Source: Seminavis robusta (taxonomy: Eukaryota > Bacillariophyta > Bacillariophyceae > Naviculales > Naviculaceae). From it: 64,000 nucleotides of DNA. Under the pieces are notes generated by a model, which did no database searches, had not been told where the DNA came from, and saw only the letters and a list, made by a program, of their open reading frames with translations. The translations under genes and the position numbers were made by a program. Where the stretch lies: the NCBI GenBank assembly GCA_903772945.1, contig CAICTM010000261.1, positions 1 through 64,000 on the forward strand. Reading direction: 5' to 3'. The first letter of the stretch is position 1; every line of letters starts with the position of its first letter. Shown here one piece after another: positions 23,701 to 34,861 of the stretch.

Positions 23701-26700
23701 ACCAACCCTCAAAATGTCCGTTTCTGCGACCTATGATGTTCAGATCAGTGTATTCACCGGACCAAGCTGTGGAGGCCTTCTTTGTGTTGCAGGTATGTGT
23801 ACTTGAAAACAGTTCTTTTATTTCATCCATACTTGATTGCTTCTAATATCACCATCCAAACACACTTCAGGTACAGAAGGAGAAGGGCCAAGCTTCACAG
23901 CAGGTTCTGTTGCTTGGGATGCTGCTGAAGGAGAAGATTACTGGATTCTGGTACACGGATTCTTGGGACAGGTTGGAGTCTTCGAATTGGAACTATCAGA
24001 GACGGAAAGGCCAGCACATGATCAGTGTGAAGGTGCAATCCCTCTTGAAATTGGAGTCCCCGTCAATGACACCACTGCTCTAGCAACGACAGACGATGTG
24101 GAGGCATGCGGCTCCTCAACTGGTGGAGAGTTATCAGCGCCAGGGCTCTGGTATCGGGTGGATGGCACAGGGGACACCCTTGCTGCTACAGTGATTTCAG
24201 ACTACAACGTTGAAATGTCAGTCTATAGCGGCGGATGCGATTCTTTGGTCTGCATTGACGGAGCTCAGGGACAAAACCCAACTTTTTCCACAGGTAGGAC
24301 CCAATGCCACCAGATGTTCGTCTTTTGCGTTGTAAGCCTCATCGACCCGTGCCCTTTTCTGCAACTCTCAGCGACAATAGTGTGGGACTCTGCAGAAGGC
24401 ACAACTTACTTTGTGCACATCAACGGTTATAATCAGGACACTGGGGACTTCCAGGTTAGTCACCTCTTCTCATTCATCTGCTCTTTGCCTGCGCTCTCTC
24501 TTGACATTGTCTGATTTTGCGCTTGATCTCTTTGGCTCGATTAGGTGCTGGTGATGGATGCGTCTAGGCCTCGCAATGACGATTGTTCCAATGCCATCGA
24601 GTTAGAATTTGGCGATACTGTCGCTGGCTCCACTCGATTTGCCAGTTTGGACGATGCTCCTGAATACTGCGGCGGGGCCAACAACAACACTGCCCCAGGC
24701 GTATGGTACAAAATCTCAGAAGGTGAAGCCATCACAGCAACTTTCCTTACAAACTTTGACGCTCAACTTTCGGTGTATTCAGGCGATTGTGCCTCATTGG
24801 TGTGTATTGACGGAGACGACGGTGACACCCCTACGTTTACATCAGGTTCCGTTTCGTGGACACGCGAAGCCGGCGAAACGTCGTACATTCTCCTGCATGG
24901 ATTTTCTGGATCCGTCGGTTTCTACGAGTTGAATGTTGCGGCACAATCAGCTGAAGATCAACCCGAGGTAACTACACCAATCCCCGCCAACGACGAGTGT
25001 GAAGCAGCCATTGCCATTGAAGAAGGTCAGACAATCAATGGAAACACTGCTTCTGCTACGGAAGATGCAAACATTTCCCTGGAGCAAAACTGCGGCCTGT
25101 AAGTTTGTGCTGTGAATTTTAAAAGGAGCTTCCTGGCTCGTCTAACGGTCGCACTAACAACGGTTGCTGGAATCCTGGTTTTATGAAGTGCTTCCTTTCT
25201 CTCCGCCCCTGGAGTCTGGTAAGCCATGTTTGAAAGTACAACTTGGAACGTGGACAAGTAACCTCTCATCATTTCCAATTACCTTCCCAAACTTCAAGGT
25301 ACTCTATTGTGGGTCAAGGAGGATTGATGCAGTTCACAGTGTTTGCGGACTATGATTCACAAATTTCAATCTACAGTGGCGGATGCGATGATCTTGTTTG
25401 CTCTTCTGGCAACGACGAGAGCCCCCTGGCGGATCAGACAGCGTCAAGTAGCTTGACAGACTTTCTAGACAGTGACGAAGAGTACAGAGTCTTGGTCCAC
25501 GGCTACAATGGCGCTACAGGTCAATTCTTGCTCTCTGTTGAAGCTGTTGACCTTGCCCCCAATTCCGATTGTTCTGAAGCCATCGAATTGGAAATTGGAA
25601 CGATGGCTTCAGGGTCAACTACCAATGCACTTGCTGGCGAGGTTGACAATGTATGCGGAGAGTAAGTTGCGGTTACGTGGCAAGAGAAATGTGGTGTTTG
25701 CATTGTCTCAGCCTTCTGTTTCCTTGCTGCAGTGCCGTGGCAGAGATCTCAAGCGCAGGGGTTTGGTACAAGGTCGACGGAACGGGCTCCACCCTCCTAG
25801 CAACTGTCAATGCAACATATCAATCGCAACTTCTTGTTTTGTCTGGTGATTGTGATGCACTTTCTTGTGTCGATGGGAATCTCCAGAGCCCAATCCAAGA
25901 TCTTAGCGGTAGCAGCCTGGTCTGGGAAGCAACAGAAGGTCAAACGTACTATCTGTTTGTTTACGGATTCCAGCAAGGAGCCCAGGGAGACTTTGATATT
26001 CTCGTCACGGAAGTGAATCCACCAGAGAATGATGTCTGTGCAGATGCTGTACCAATTGATCCCACTGGAGACTCTGTGGAAGGATCCACCATCGTCGCGA
26101 CTCTTGACGAAGGCCTAACCTATTGCGGAACTGCAAACAACAACACGAGTGCTGGGGTCTGGTGAGTGTAGCAAGAAGCTGCCGTTCGATACGAGTTGCT
26201 TGTGCAGGTGGCATCCTGACTGTCTTCTTTGCTTCCGTGACTCCTGCAGGTATTCGTTCACAGGAACTGGAGAGACCATTCTTATTGGGATGACGGGACA
26301 GGTAAGTGCAGGAAGCCAAGCGGTGCCTTTGCGATTGTGTTCCATGTGCAGCTTGCTGAGTGTCCTGACTCTGTTGCTCTTTTGTGACTCCCTCCTCTAA
26401 ACAAAGTTCGATACACAGCTGTCCTTGTATTCGGGAGCCAGCTGCGACCAATTGGAGTGCGAGCAAGGCAATGACGAGAGTCCCGTGTCGGGTAGCAGCA
26501 GTACAATCTTGTTTGCCACGGAGGTTGGTCAAAGCTACTATTTGCTAGCTCACGGCTTCTACCCTTCACGTGGCAACTTTGAGCTGTCCGTACGAGAGAT
26601 TGCCCCTCCCAGGAATGACGAGTGCAGCTCTGCCATTCCACTTGAGCTCGGAGATCAGGTAGGTCACATTTTTCTTCTCTTTCAGTGCTTGCTGCGAGTT

Positions 26701-27095
26701 TTCACTCACGCTGGAGCCATTGTTTGAACTCTCGTTCCAAGATTGCCGGTTCCACCATTGCTGCGACTGCTGAGGACGACTTTGACTTTGATGAGTGCGG
26801 AACGTCGCGCGGTGGAGAAGCGTCTAGTCCCGGTGTTTGGTACAGCATCGAGGGTGATGGAGGTCCCCTTCGGGCCGATGTGCATGCCACCTACGATATA
26901 CAACTGACCGTCTTTGAAGGCGAAGATTGTAGCTCGTTGATATGTGTTGACGGTACCGATGGTGAATTGGAAGACTTCTCGAGAGGGTCTGTAGTCTGGG
27001 ACTCTGTGGAAGGACAGGAATATGCGATTCTGGTGCATGGGTTCTCGGGCGTTGTTGGTGTATTTGAACTGACAGTAACGTTTGGATCACGGTAG
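20772..27095 (+). CDS. Secreted protein with Lys-rich micro-exons, EPPV tract and 10 PPC-like modules
   Basis: Seventeen exons give 1633 residues: 20772-20948, 21038-21109, 21207-21230, 21328-21348, 21417-21632, 21731-23067, 23164-23227, 23342-23792, 23871-24293, 24372-24454, 24545-25098, 25189-25218, 25299-25661, 25733-26161, 26250-26301, 26407-26658 and 26742-27095. Every junction keeps the frame. It starts with a signal peptide (LLLFLAALCLSHLPLAKS). Exons 2-4 encode Lys-rich pieces (KKVVKKEKKSKSM, KKSHAKTK, LKKYMKQ). Then come a TGPTGP stretch, an (EPPV)11 tract and a Thr/Pro linker. Ten modules follow, each with N-D-x-C-x-x-A, CG, APGVWY, D-x-Q-[LI]-x-V-[YF]-x-G-x-C, L-x-C and EGxxYxILVHGF. 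The four module cysteines could pair. The mix of Lys-rich and Pro-rich parts before a repeat array suggests a cell-wall or matrix protein. Confidence 0.8.
21764..21895 (+). repeat. 12-base coding minisatellite, (EPPV)11
   Basis: Eleven tandem 12-base units (mostly GAGCCACCAGTT, with variants ending GTA or CCCGTT) encode Glu-Pro-Pro-Val within exon 6 of the gene above. The units are nearly identical, so copy number is likely to vary between alleles. The product would be an extended, polyproline-like spacer. Confidence 0.9.
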
Positions 27096-27824
27096 GAATG
27101 TGGTGCCCCGATAACGAACACGAGGGGAGGCTACTGGACTGGGAATGCATGTAGAACCTCCAGTGCAAGCGCAATGATTTATTCATTGCAAAACAAAATG
27201 ACAGACACTGCCTTAATGTGCTGTTGCGGTTCTAAGATAAAGCTGCTGTACAACTTTTACTTCATAGAATGATGAATCCAGAACTTGAAAGTCGCTGTAC
27301 GGCTCAACCGTCTTGATCACAACGATAAGGACAAAAATTCTGTTTCAAACCTGCACTGTCAAGGGACCGAGCGGGCGATCAAAGGACGCTGATCTTGATG
27401 ATGAGAGGAATGCCTCTCATTGCAGCGTTTTCCAGTTCCCGCTCCCGACATCGGAGGACGTTTCCCAAGCTCGACATGCGGTTGCACAGGCTGCAGGCAG
27501 ACGGTTTCAATACTCAGGTACAGTACCGCACTGCATTGCCAGGATTCAGGTAGTCTAAGTCTTTCACCACACGTCAAGCTTTTAAAAGCAGGTCTAGCTA
27601 GCTAGAGTTCTCTGACGGCATGTGTTTTATTTCTTTGCTATAGAAACCCAGAGATTGGACAACTTCGGGTTTTCGATGGGACTTTTTCTGGCTGCGGCTG
27701 GCTGGGTAGACCCGTGCAAGAAGGCTTTGGCCCTTCTTCCTACCATTACATTTTACGTATTCCAATGTGTGTTGTTTCTCTCTAAACTCGGGATAGATGT
27801 GATGAAGTGTTTTGTACAAAGCAT
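27096..27824. other. Intergenic, no gene seen
   Basis: 730 bases after the 17-exon gene. It includes a CTAGCTAG palindrome run at about 27594-27605. Short open frames on both strands lack protein-like composition. Confidence 0.4.
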
Positions 27825-28309
27825 GGCCTTGGGCTGAAGAAGAATGGAGGATGGGAGATGGAGGGTGGAAGATTGGATGGAGGATGGAAGATCATATAGC
27901 TCCTTTCGAATTCACAACTGATTCCATGTCGAATGGGCAGAACACCAAATCTATAGCTAGCAATGTTTTCAGTTGCCCCACTATGGCAAAGCTTGGCCTT
28001 GTGCTGAAGAAGAATGGAGGATAGAAGCTGGGAGATGGAGGATGGATGATAGAAGCTGGGAGATGGGACATGGAGGATGGAAGATGGGACACGAGGATGG
28101 AGGATGGAGGATGGTAAAGTTCCTTTCGATGTCATGACTGATGGCATGTCGATGGGCAGAACACCAAATCTCTAGGTTGCACTGTTTTCGGTTGCTCCAA
28201 TATGACAAACCAGGGCCTTGGCCTGAAGAAGAATGGAGGGTGGAGGATGGAGGGTGGAAGATGGAGGATGATAAAGTTCCTTTCGACGCCACGGGCAGAA
28301 CACCATTTC
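27825..28309. repeat. Three-unit tandem repeat with purine-rich GGATGGA tracts
   Basis: The phrase GGCCTTG-x-GCTGAAGAAGAATGGAGG recurs at 27825, 27995 and 28214, giving units of about 170 and 219 bases plus a partial third. Each unit has an internal run of GGATGGAAGATGG-like 7-base repeats, then a shared block (TCCTTTCGA and GGGCAGAACACCA). Internal runs differ in length between units. The open frames across it are by-products of the repeat, so I call no gene here. Confidence 0.75.
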
Positions 28310-28379
28310 TCTTTTCGTTCGCCCTTCTCCAATTCCCGTTGCGTCGCCAGAACTTTGACTTCGTTCTCTTGTTTGTTTG

Positions 28380-28440
28380 TTTCATTCATTCATTCATTCA
28401 TTCATTCATTCATTCATTCATTCATTCATTCATTCATTCA
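28380..28440. repeat. (ATTC)n microsatellite
   Basis: About 15 uninterrupted copies of the tetranucleotide ATTC/TTCA. It abuts, and contributes to, the stop codon of the minus-strand frame ending at 28438. Length changes would therefore affect that gene's 3' UTR. Confidence 0.95.
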
Positions 28441-28950
28441 GTAGTGGACGACAATTTGAATATCAGCAACGTTGGTCAAGGACATGCCCAGCATCATGAC
28501 CAACACAAAGGCCGCCCAACGAGCGACCATTCCACCCACGTGGGACGCTTCTTGCCACACGCCATCACTGCTGCTGTGACCATTATTATTATTATTCGTG
28601 AGGGTCACTTGCTTATTCTTTTTGGAACCACGGCGACTCCTCTTTCTACCCATAATCTTGTCGTAGAAGTACCCTTGACTGATATTACTGGCTCGAATGA
28701 CCGGTGGTAACAGCTTGGCCATTTTGTGTGCCGGGACAAAAATGGTGGTGGGAGGATCATCTGTGGTTTCTTCGTCGTGGAATGTTGTAGAGACTTTGGT
28801 GTAGGTACTATGCATAGCAGTTGGCAGGAACCGAATGTATCGGACGAGGCTCTGGATGACTCCCATTCTCTTGTGGTTATTATTATTGGTAAGGGATGAT
28901 AGGGACGTCTTCGACTCTTTCTTCTTCCAACTTGAACGAAGAGGGTTCAT
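28438..28950 (-). CDS. Small hypothetical protein with C-terminal membrane segment
   Basis: An uninterrupted 170-codon frame with an ATG start. It is basic overall (a KIMGRKRSRRGSKKNK block at about residues 95-115). It has two poly-Asn tracts and a C-terminal hydrophobic segment at about residues 140-160 (ARWAAFVLVMMLGMSLT), which could be a tail anchor. The stop lies at the edge of the (ATTC)n array. I recognise no family. It is isolated between intergenic repeats and the 29651 gene, which is on the other strand. The membrane segment and basic composition look protein-like, but there is no further support. Confidence 0.45.
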   Translation of the reverse strand: MNPLRSSWKKKESKTSLSSLTNNNNHKRMGVIQSLVRYIRFLPTAMHSTYTKVSTTFHDEETTDDPPTTIFVPAHKMAKLLPPVIRASNISQGYFYDKIMGRKRSRRGSKKNKQVTLTNNNNNGHSSSDGVWQEASHVGGMVARWAAFVLVMMLGMSLTNVADIQIVVHY

Positions 28951-29650
28951 TCTTATTTATAAATGGCGACAAAAGGAACACGATATACTAAAAACCTGGA
29001 TTGATGGATGCATGCACTGACGACTGATGCAGAAGATGACCTGATGAGACTCGAGTCTTCCCCTCGAAAACTTCCCCACGCACCCTTCCTGTGTGAGATC
29101 TCCAATCACGTGTCCCGAAGATTTGGGTTTTCCACGGCCTGCAAGCTCGCATTTTGCGGTTGGTCAAACAGACCTTAAGTGACAACACTGCCTAAGTACA
29201 AAGCGGGAATCTCAATGCAGTTAAGGTACTTAGCCATGAACGTTATATTTGAATTCGAGCTTGGTAATTAGGTGGTCATTTTTTCGTGGCCCTTGGCGGC
29301 AAAGCAAACCACGAACATGTTGGATTGCTTTGTTGGATTGCCTTCGTGTTGCTGCTGCTCAGAGCTTTCCGATTGTACCAGAGAGCTTGTAGTAGTCATT
29401 CTTGATTGTGCACTAACTACTAGCTAGCTAGAGATAGACTGAACCTATTTGGCAGTGTCGTCTTGTCTGCCACAACCAAGCCAAGCCAAATCAAACCAGA
29501 GTCCCACAAACACCCCGCAATCACCAAACGGATAGTCACGCGGTAGAACACCCAGCCACATCAATCTGTCAATCAATCAGCACAAACCCTACCCCACCAA
29601 GCGATATCTCCAGCAAAGGAAATCAGATACCGTCGTCGTGGTGATAGAGG
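28951..29650. other. Divergent intergenic region
   Basis: 700 bases between a minus-strand start at 28950 and the plus-strand start at 29651. It contains a CTAGCTAG run at 29420. The stretch before 29651 is A/C-rich (many CAAACC and CCAAGCCAA phrases), as in other upstream regions of this window, and probably represents a 5' UTR. Confidence 0.4.
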
Positions 29651-30448
29651 ATGAAGAAGTTCTCATCCACCCCCTTGTTGGCCCAAGTGGCGGCGGCTCT
29701 GTTTTGGATATCGGTCGTTCATGGTGGACATGCCGCCACGAGCAGCCTCAAGGGTGCCCGACTTCGTGGTCCACGAAAGCTGGGAGGAATGGCTAACAGC
29801 ATGGCACAAATGAGAATGAGAATGATGGAAAAGGTGAGTAGATAATATATTTCAGCTATTGCAACGCATACAGACTTGGGATGAATATTATTTGGCCTCT
29901 CAGACTCACATTCCTATTGCTGACCGATTCCCACATAGATTGATAAGGAGAACGCCTACGCACCTGCCGCCGATGACGACGAGTATCTGTTATTGGTCGA
30001 AGACGATTATTTCAAGGGTGAGTCAGGTGTCGATACGGCTCCACAAAAGAAAAATGGCAACAAAGAGGCTGGAAAAGGACAAGCCATGGACGAACCAGAG
30101 AGCTTTGAGGACGAGATTGTAGCAGAACCTGACAAACCCGACAAGGGCACAGGTGGCAAAGGCAAAGACATGGGCAAAGGCAAAGACATGGTGGAGGAAG
30201 AAGAAGAAGAAGAGGAAGAGGAAGAAGAAGAAGAAGAAACTGTAGACGACTATTTTGAATCTCCCTATGCTGATGAACAAGAGAGCATGGGTGACGGCAA
30301 GGGCAAAGGAAAAGGCAAGGGAAAAGATCAGGACATGATGATGGCAGAATCGGAAGATGACATGCCGCCTACAGGCAAGGACAAGGATGGTGAAAAGGAA
30401 ACACAAGATGATGTGCATTTGGAGGAAATGGACTCGGAGGAAGAGGAA

Positions 30449-30483
<35 letters not shown>

Positions 30484-33400
30484 AAACGAGAGCATGGGTG
30501 GTGACAAAGGGAAAGGAAAAGGCAAGGGCAAGGACAAGGATATAGAAGAGGAATACGAAGAGGAGGAAGCTGTGGACGACTACCTTGTGGCTGATGTGCC
30601 TGACGATGAAGAGGAGAAGCCCATGGGTGGTGGCAAAGGGAAAGGAAAAGACACAGACGACAACGATGAAACGGAAACGGAAACGGAAACAGATATGGAA
30701 ATGGTGGAAGAGGATAGTATTGATGTCGACATGATAAATGAGCCGGAGAGCTTTGAGGAAGAGTACATGCCTCCGCCTAGCAAAGACAAAGGCAAGGGGA
30801 AGGGGAAGGACAAGGATATGGAAGAAGAAGACGAGGAGGACGAAGAAGAAGACGAGGAGGACGAAGAAGAAGACGAGGAGGTCGGGGAGCCTGCCCAAGC
30901 TCCAGACATATCTCCCGACGACAGTGGGGAAGACATGGAGGAAGAGACGACAGGTGGAAAAGGAAAGGGAAAAGGAAAAGGAGACACTGTGCCCGAAGAG
31001 GAATCGGAAGATGAAACATTCTTGATGCCTCCTGAGGATTCGCCAGACGAAGCAACCGAGATGCCCACCCCCATGCCCACTATTGTGGAAACAGATGAGC
31101 CGCCCACCTTGGAACCGGTCACTGTATGCCCTGCCGATATCCTGCAATGTCCTGATGGAAGTACGGTGGTGCGAGAAGGACCGTATTGTGACTTCCCAAT
31201 CTGTCCAACAGTGCCTCCGACGCCTGAGACGGAATCTCCTACTCCTATGTTACCTGAAACCGAAGCACCCACAGCAGAGCCAACAGCGGGCGAGATCCCA
31301 GTCACCGAAGCACCCACATCAGAGCCAACAGCGGGCGAGATCCCAGTCACAGAGCCACCGGCCACCGATGCCCCAGAAACTGCCCAGCCGACGAACGGAG
31401 GAGAATCCATAACGGAAGCTCCGGTTGTGGATCCATCAGTCACTGAAGCACCGGTGGAACTCAACGACAGTTGTTCGCTTGCCATTCCAGTCACCGTTGG
31501 AGAGGAGATTGAAGGTTCCACAGTTGACGCCCAGTTCTCAGAAATTGAAGGATGCGGATCGGCCCTCGGTGGAGAGCAGGCAGCTCCTGGACTATGGTAC
31601 ACGGTAGTTGGAACAGGCGCTGGTCTCAAAGCCGCAGTCAACTCAAGCTACGACATCCAGATGTCAGTTTTTGGAGGTCCTGATTGTGACACTTTGCTCT
31701 GTATTGGTGGAACAGCAGGCGAAGAATTCCCGTGGACAGACGCCGAATTCAGTTGGGCAGGAGACGAAGGAGAAACCTACAAAATCTATATCAATGGATG
31801 GGAGGGACAGACTGGAGCCTTTGTTTTGAAGGTGACTGAGGGTGACGTGCCTAGTAACAGTGAGTGTTCCAGCGCCATTCCTGTCGAGAGCGGACAAAGG
31901 GTAGGTGGAACCACCGAGTTCAGTCCGATTCCAGATCTCGAACCGTGCGAGAGCGAGGAATTCTTCACCAATATCACAGCCCCCGCCGTTTGGTACTCTA
32001 TTGTTGGAACTGGAGACATCATCCAGCTATCTGTGTGGGCTGAATACGACGCACAAGTATCGATTTATCAGGGAGACAGCTGTGACGCGTTGTCGTGTGT
32101 TGCGACCAACGATGATTCCCCCGTTGATGGTCCGAGAAGCATCATATCGGAACGACTCGAAGATGGACAACAATACTTTATCCTCGTTCACGGTTTTGGT
32201 CAAGCTGCTGGAGATTTTGGCCTTGTAGTGGAAACCTTGGAGGCTGCCCCAAATGATGAGTGCTCCACTGCGGCGGCACTGACGTTGGGCGTTCCTGAGC
32301 CTGGGAATACTTTCCCTGCTAGCAGCGACGATGTCATACCATTTTGTGGGATGTAAGTGAACGGCGTTACACAATCTACTTTGGCAGCATTCGTGTTCCT
32401 TTTCAACTTGGATCCAGTCTGTGTGCGACTTACAAATCAGTTTTCCTGTTTTTACATTCTCGCAGTGGAACCAACGAATCAAGCGTTGGCGTGTGGTATT
32501 TCGTAGCTGGGACAGGAGGCATTCTACAAGCGTCTTTGAATAATACTCTGATCTTGGACTTCAGCATTTACTCCGGCGACACTTGTGATGCCCTCACCTG
32601 CGTCGACTCGCAGGACCGCGCCCTTTTCCCTCTGGACTGGGAATCGGTGGAAGGAGAACAGTATTTTGTATACGTATACGGGTCTGACAAGTTGCAGAAG
32701 GACCAGTTCGAACTGCTCGTAGAGGAAGTGGACAGGCCAGCAAACGATCTGTGCGAAAACGCCGTCCCCTTGCGGATCAATGAGCGACCCACCGATGGAA
32801 CTACAAGTGCCTCCTCAACTGAAGAAGGGCTCGAGTTTTGTGGAGAAGTCTTTGAAATAGGCTTTGGAGGTGTCTGGTAAGGATTGATCGGACTCGGTTT
32901 ACTTCTTCTTTCTTTGATGAACCCCGTCCTCACGTGCATCTTCGCAGGTACTCGTTCACGGGTAACGGAGACCTGCTGCTCGTTGGAGTCAATTCAGCAA
33001 CCGAAGGTGTGCTCCCATTCGACTCACAACTCAGCGTATATTCAGGCGCAAGCTGCGGCGAGCTTACATGCATAGACGGAAATGACCAGGGAAATAGACT
33101 TGGCTATTCCAGTGCAGTGTCGTTTACATCGGTGGAAGGAGAGACCTACTATGCGCTCGGTAAGTACACAGAAAAGAAGGCGAGGCATCGTGGCACGCTA
33201 TCGTGTTGAACGGAGCCTTACCTGCTCTTGCCGTCACCCGTCTCCCAGTGCATGGTTGGGCATTGAGCCGTGGGGACTTCACCATTGAGTTGCGAGGAGT
33301 TGGGCGGCCGTTCAACAATAACTGTGAAGATGCCATTGCATTGGAACCCTTTGACACAGTGCCAGGGGCTACCTATTTTGCCCAGCAAGACGAGAACCAC

Positions 33401-34305
33401 GATTTCGAAACATGTGGAAGTTCTCAGGGCAGAAACTATTCGTCTCCCGGTATATGGTACAGGTGAGCTACTGTCATCGAGCTTAAAAAAGTGAACTGAA
33501 GTTCAAATGACTGCAGTAGCTAACGTTGCTTCTCCAAACCCGACTACCAGCGTCGAGGGGACAGGAGGCTTGTTGGAAGCATCTATTCAGGCTACATATG
33601 ACGTTCAACTCACAGTTTTCAGCGGAGAATGCAGCGGCTTGGCATGTGTATCAGGTACAGAAGGGTTCACCACAGACTTCTTCTCCGGTTCTGTGCTCTG
33701 GGAATCCGTGGAAGGCACTGTATATTCGATCCTCGTGCATGGTTTTTCGGGCCAAGTCGGGGAGTTTGAACTGTACTTTGCCGAAGTTGCACGGCCAACC
33801 AACGATATATGTGAGCAGGCAATAGCCCTGGAGGTAGAAGACTTGGTTCAAGGGTCCAACGAGTATGCTGCCGACGATGTGGTCCCAGATTGCGGTAAGT
33901 GAAAATGCAAGGGCATGAATGCAAGGATATCGTGACGTTGATCTTACCCGACTCTTGACTCTTCCATGTGTATACACAGAGGACAACACAGATCCAGTAT
34001 CTTCAATGGCCCCAGGCGTGTGGTATTCATTCAGAACAGACACACTTCCTCCAGGGGATAGCATCTATAGTCTGACGGCGCTGCTGACAAACTACACGGT
34101 GACATTTCAACACCAGATCTCGATTCTGCAGGGAAACAGCTGCGCTTCCCTGCAATGCATTGGATGGGATAACTCGGATTTTGTTTCGGCAACGGTTGAG
34201 TTTTTCCCTCAAGCTGGTGTCCAGTATTACATTTTGGTGCAAGGCGAAGGTGACTCAAGAGGCCAATTCGAGCTTGGCTTGTACCCCATCGAGAACGTGT
34301 TGTAG
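29651..34305 (+). CDS. Secreted polyampholyte protein with 6 PPC-like modules
   Basis: Seven exons (29651-29833, 29939-32352, 32466-32876, 32948-33159, 33249-33462, 33551-33894, 33980-34305) give 1367 residues with all phases consistent. A signal peptide comes first (LLAQVAAALFWISVVHGG). Residues of about 80-420 are extreme in composition: blocks of KGKGKGK alternate with long Glu/Asp runs. A Cys-containing motif follows (CPADILQCPDGSTVVREG then CDFPICP), which I recall from other diatom secreted proteins, and then Thr/Pro/Glu repeats (EAPTSEPTAGEIPVT). Six modules of the shared family make up the C-terminal half (for example APGLWYTVVGTG, YDIQMSVFGGPDC, YFILVHGFG). The Lys/Asp/Glu-rich region could bind mineral or polysaccharide, as in biomineral-associated proteins; this is inference. 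Confidence 0.8.
30130..31000 (+). repeat. Low-complexity KGKGK / poly-acidic coding tract
   Basis: Within exon 2 of the gene above, AAAGGCAAGGG-like units encoding Lys-Gly repeats alternate five or more times with GAAGAAGAG runs encoding poly-Glu or Asp/Glu. The repeating order of block types suggests expansion by duplication of a composite unit. Antisense open frames here are products of the composition. Confidence 0.85.
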
Positions 34306-34861
34306 TAGCTAGCTAGGGCGAGAGCTACGAGCAATCAAGGGCTGTGATTTGCGTGCATGCAGGCATGCAAAAAGCCCGGACGAAGAACTTATTAGATAAA
34401 CTGCTTTGTATCCAGTATGCAAATAAGGAATCCGGTGGTCTCTCTGAAAGGGACTGCCGTGCGGTGTGTATACGGGCAACTCTTAGTGATAGATGTAATT
34501 GAAAAAGTATTCATGATTTCTCATCCCTTCTCTACTCTAGCTAGAGCTACCGTGGCTAGCATTCAACCAAAGAGGTGCGGTTGCCACCCCAATCCAATCG
34601 TCAAGGTCGAGGATCACTGTGTGAGGACTGATTCTCCATTAGAGCTAAGGCGAAAAGGCTTCACCGAGACCCCACGCGATACCGGTACATGTACAGTACA
34701 CGCTCTTAGACGCACACTACGCTGTATCCATCCTCGTCCTTTTCACGAAAACCAATCCATCGGACCGAAACGCGACGCCTTCCACAACAATGACACAAAT
34801 CCAATTTTACCTTTGTTATTATTACCGGGGCCTTTGCTATTATTGACTGAACGGAATAACC
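34306..34861. other. Intergenic
   Basis: 550 bases with no gene. It contains CTAGCTAG at 34309 and 34537, and TACCGGTA at 34680-34687. It probably includes the 3' UTR of the repeat protein and the promoter of the replication factor C gene. Confidence 0.4.

Noticed and set aside
27782-28389. Several open frames over the GGATGGA repeats
   Set aside because: They are made only of repeat translations (HPPSS-like), with no start context or domain.
28380-28440. CRISPR-like array
   Set aside because: It is a plain tetranucleotide microsatellite without spacers, in a eukaryotic context.
30023-31641. Long minus-strand open frames (350-374 codons)
   Set aside because: They are antisense to the Lys-Gly/poly-acidic tract and consist of Phe/Leu/Ser runs; the plus strand has the signal peptide, splice sites and domains.
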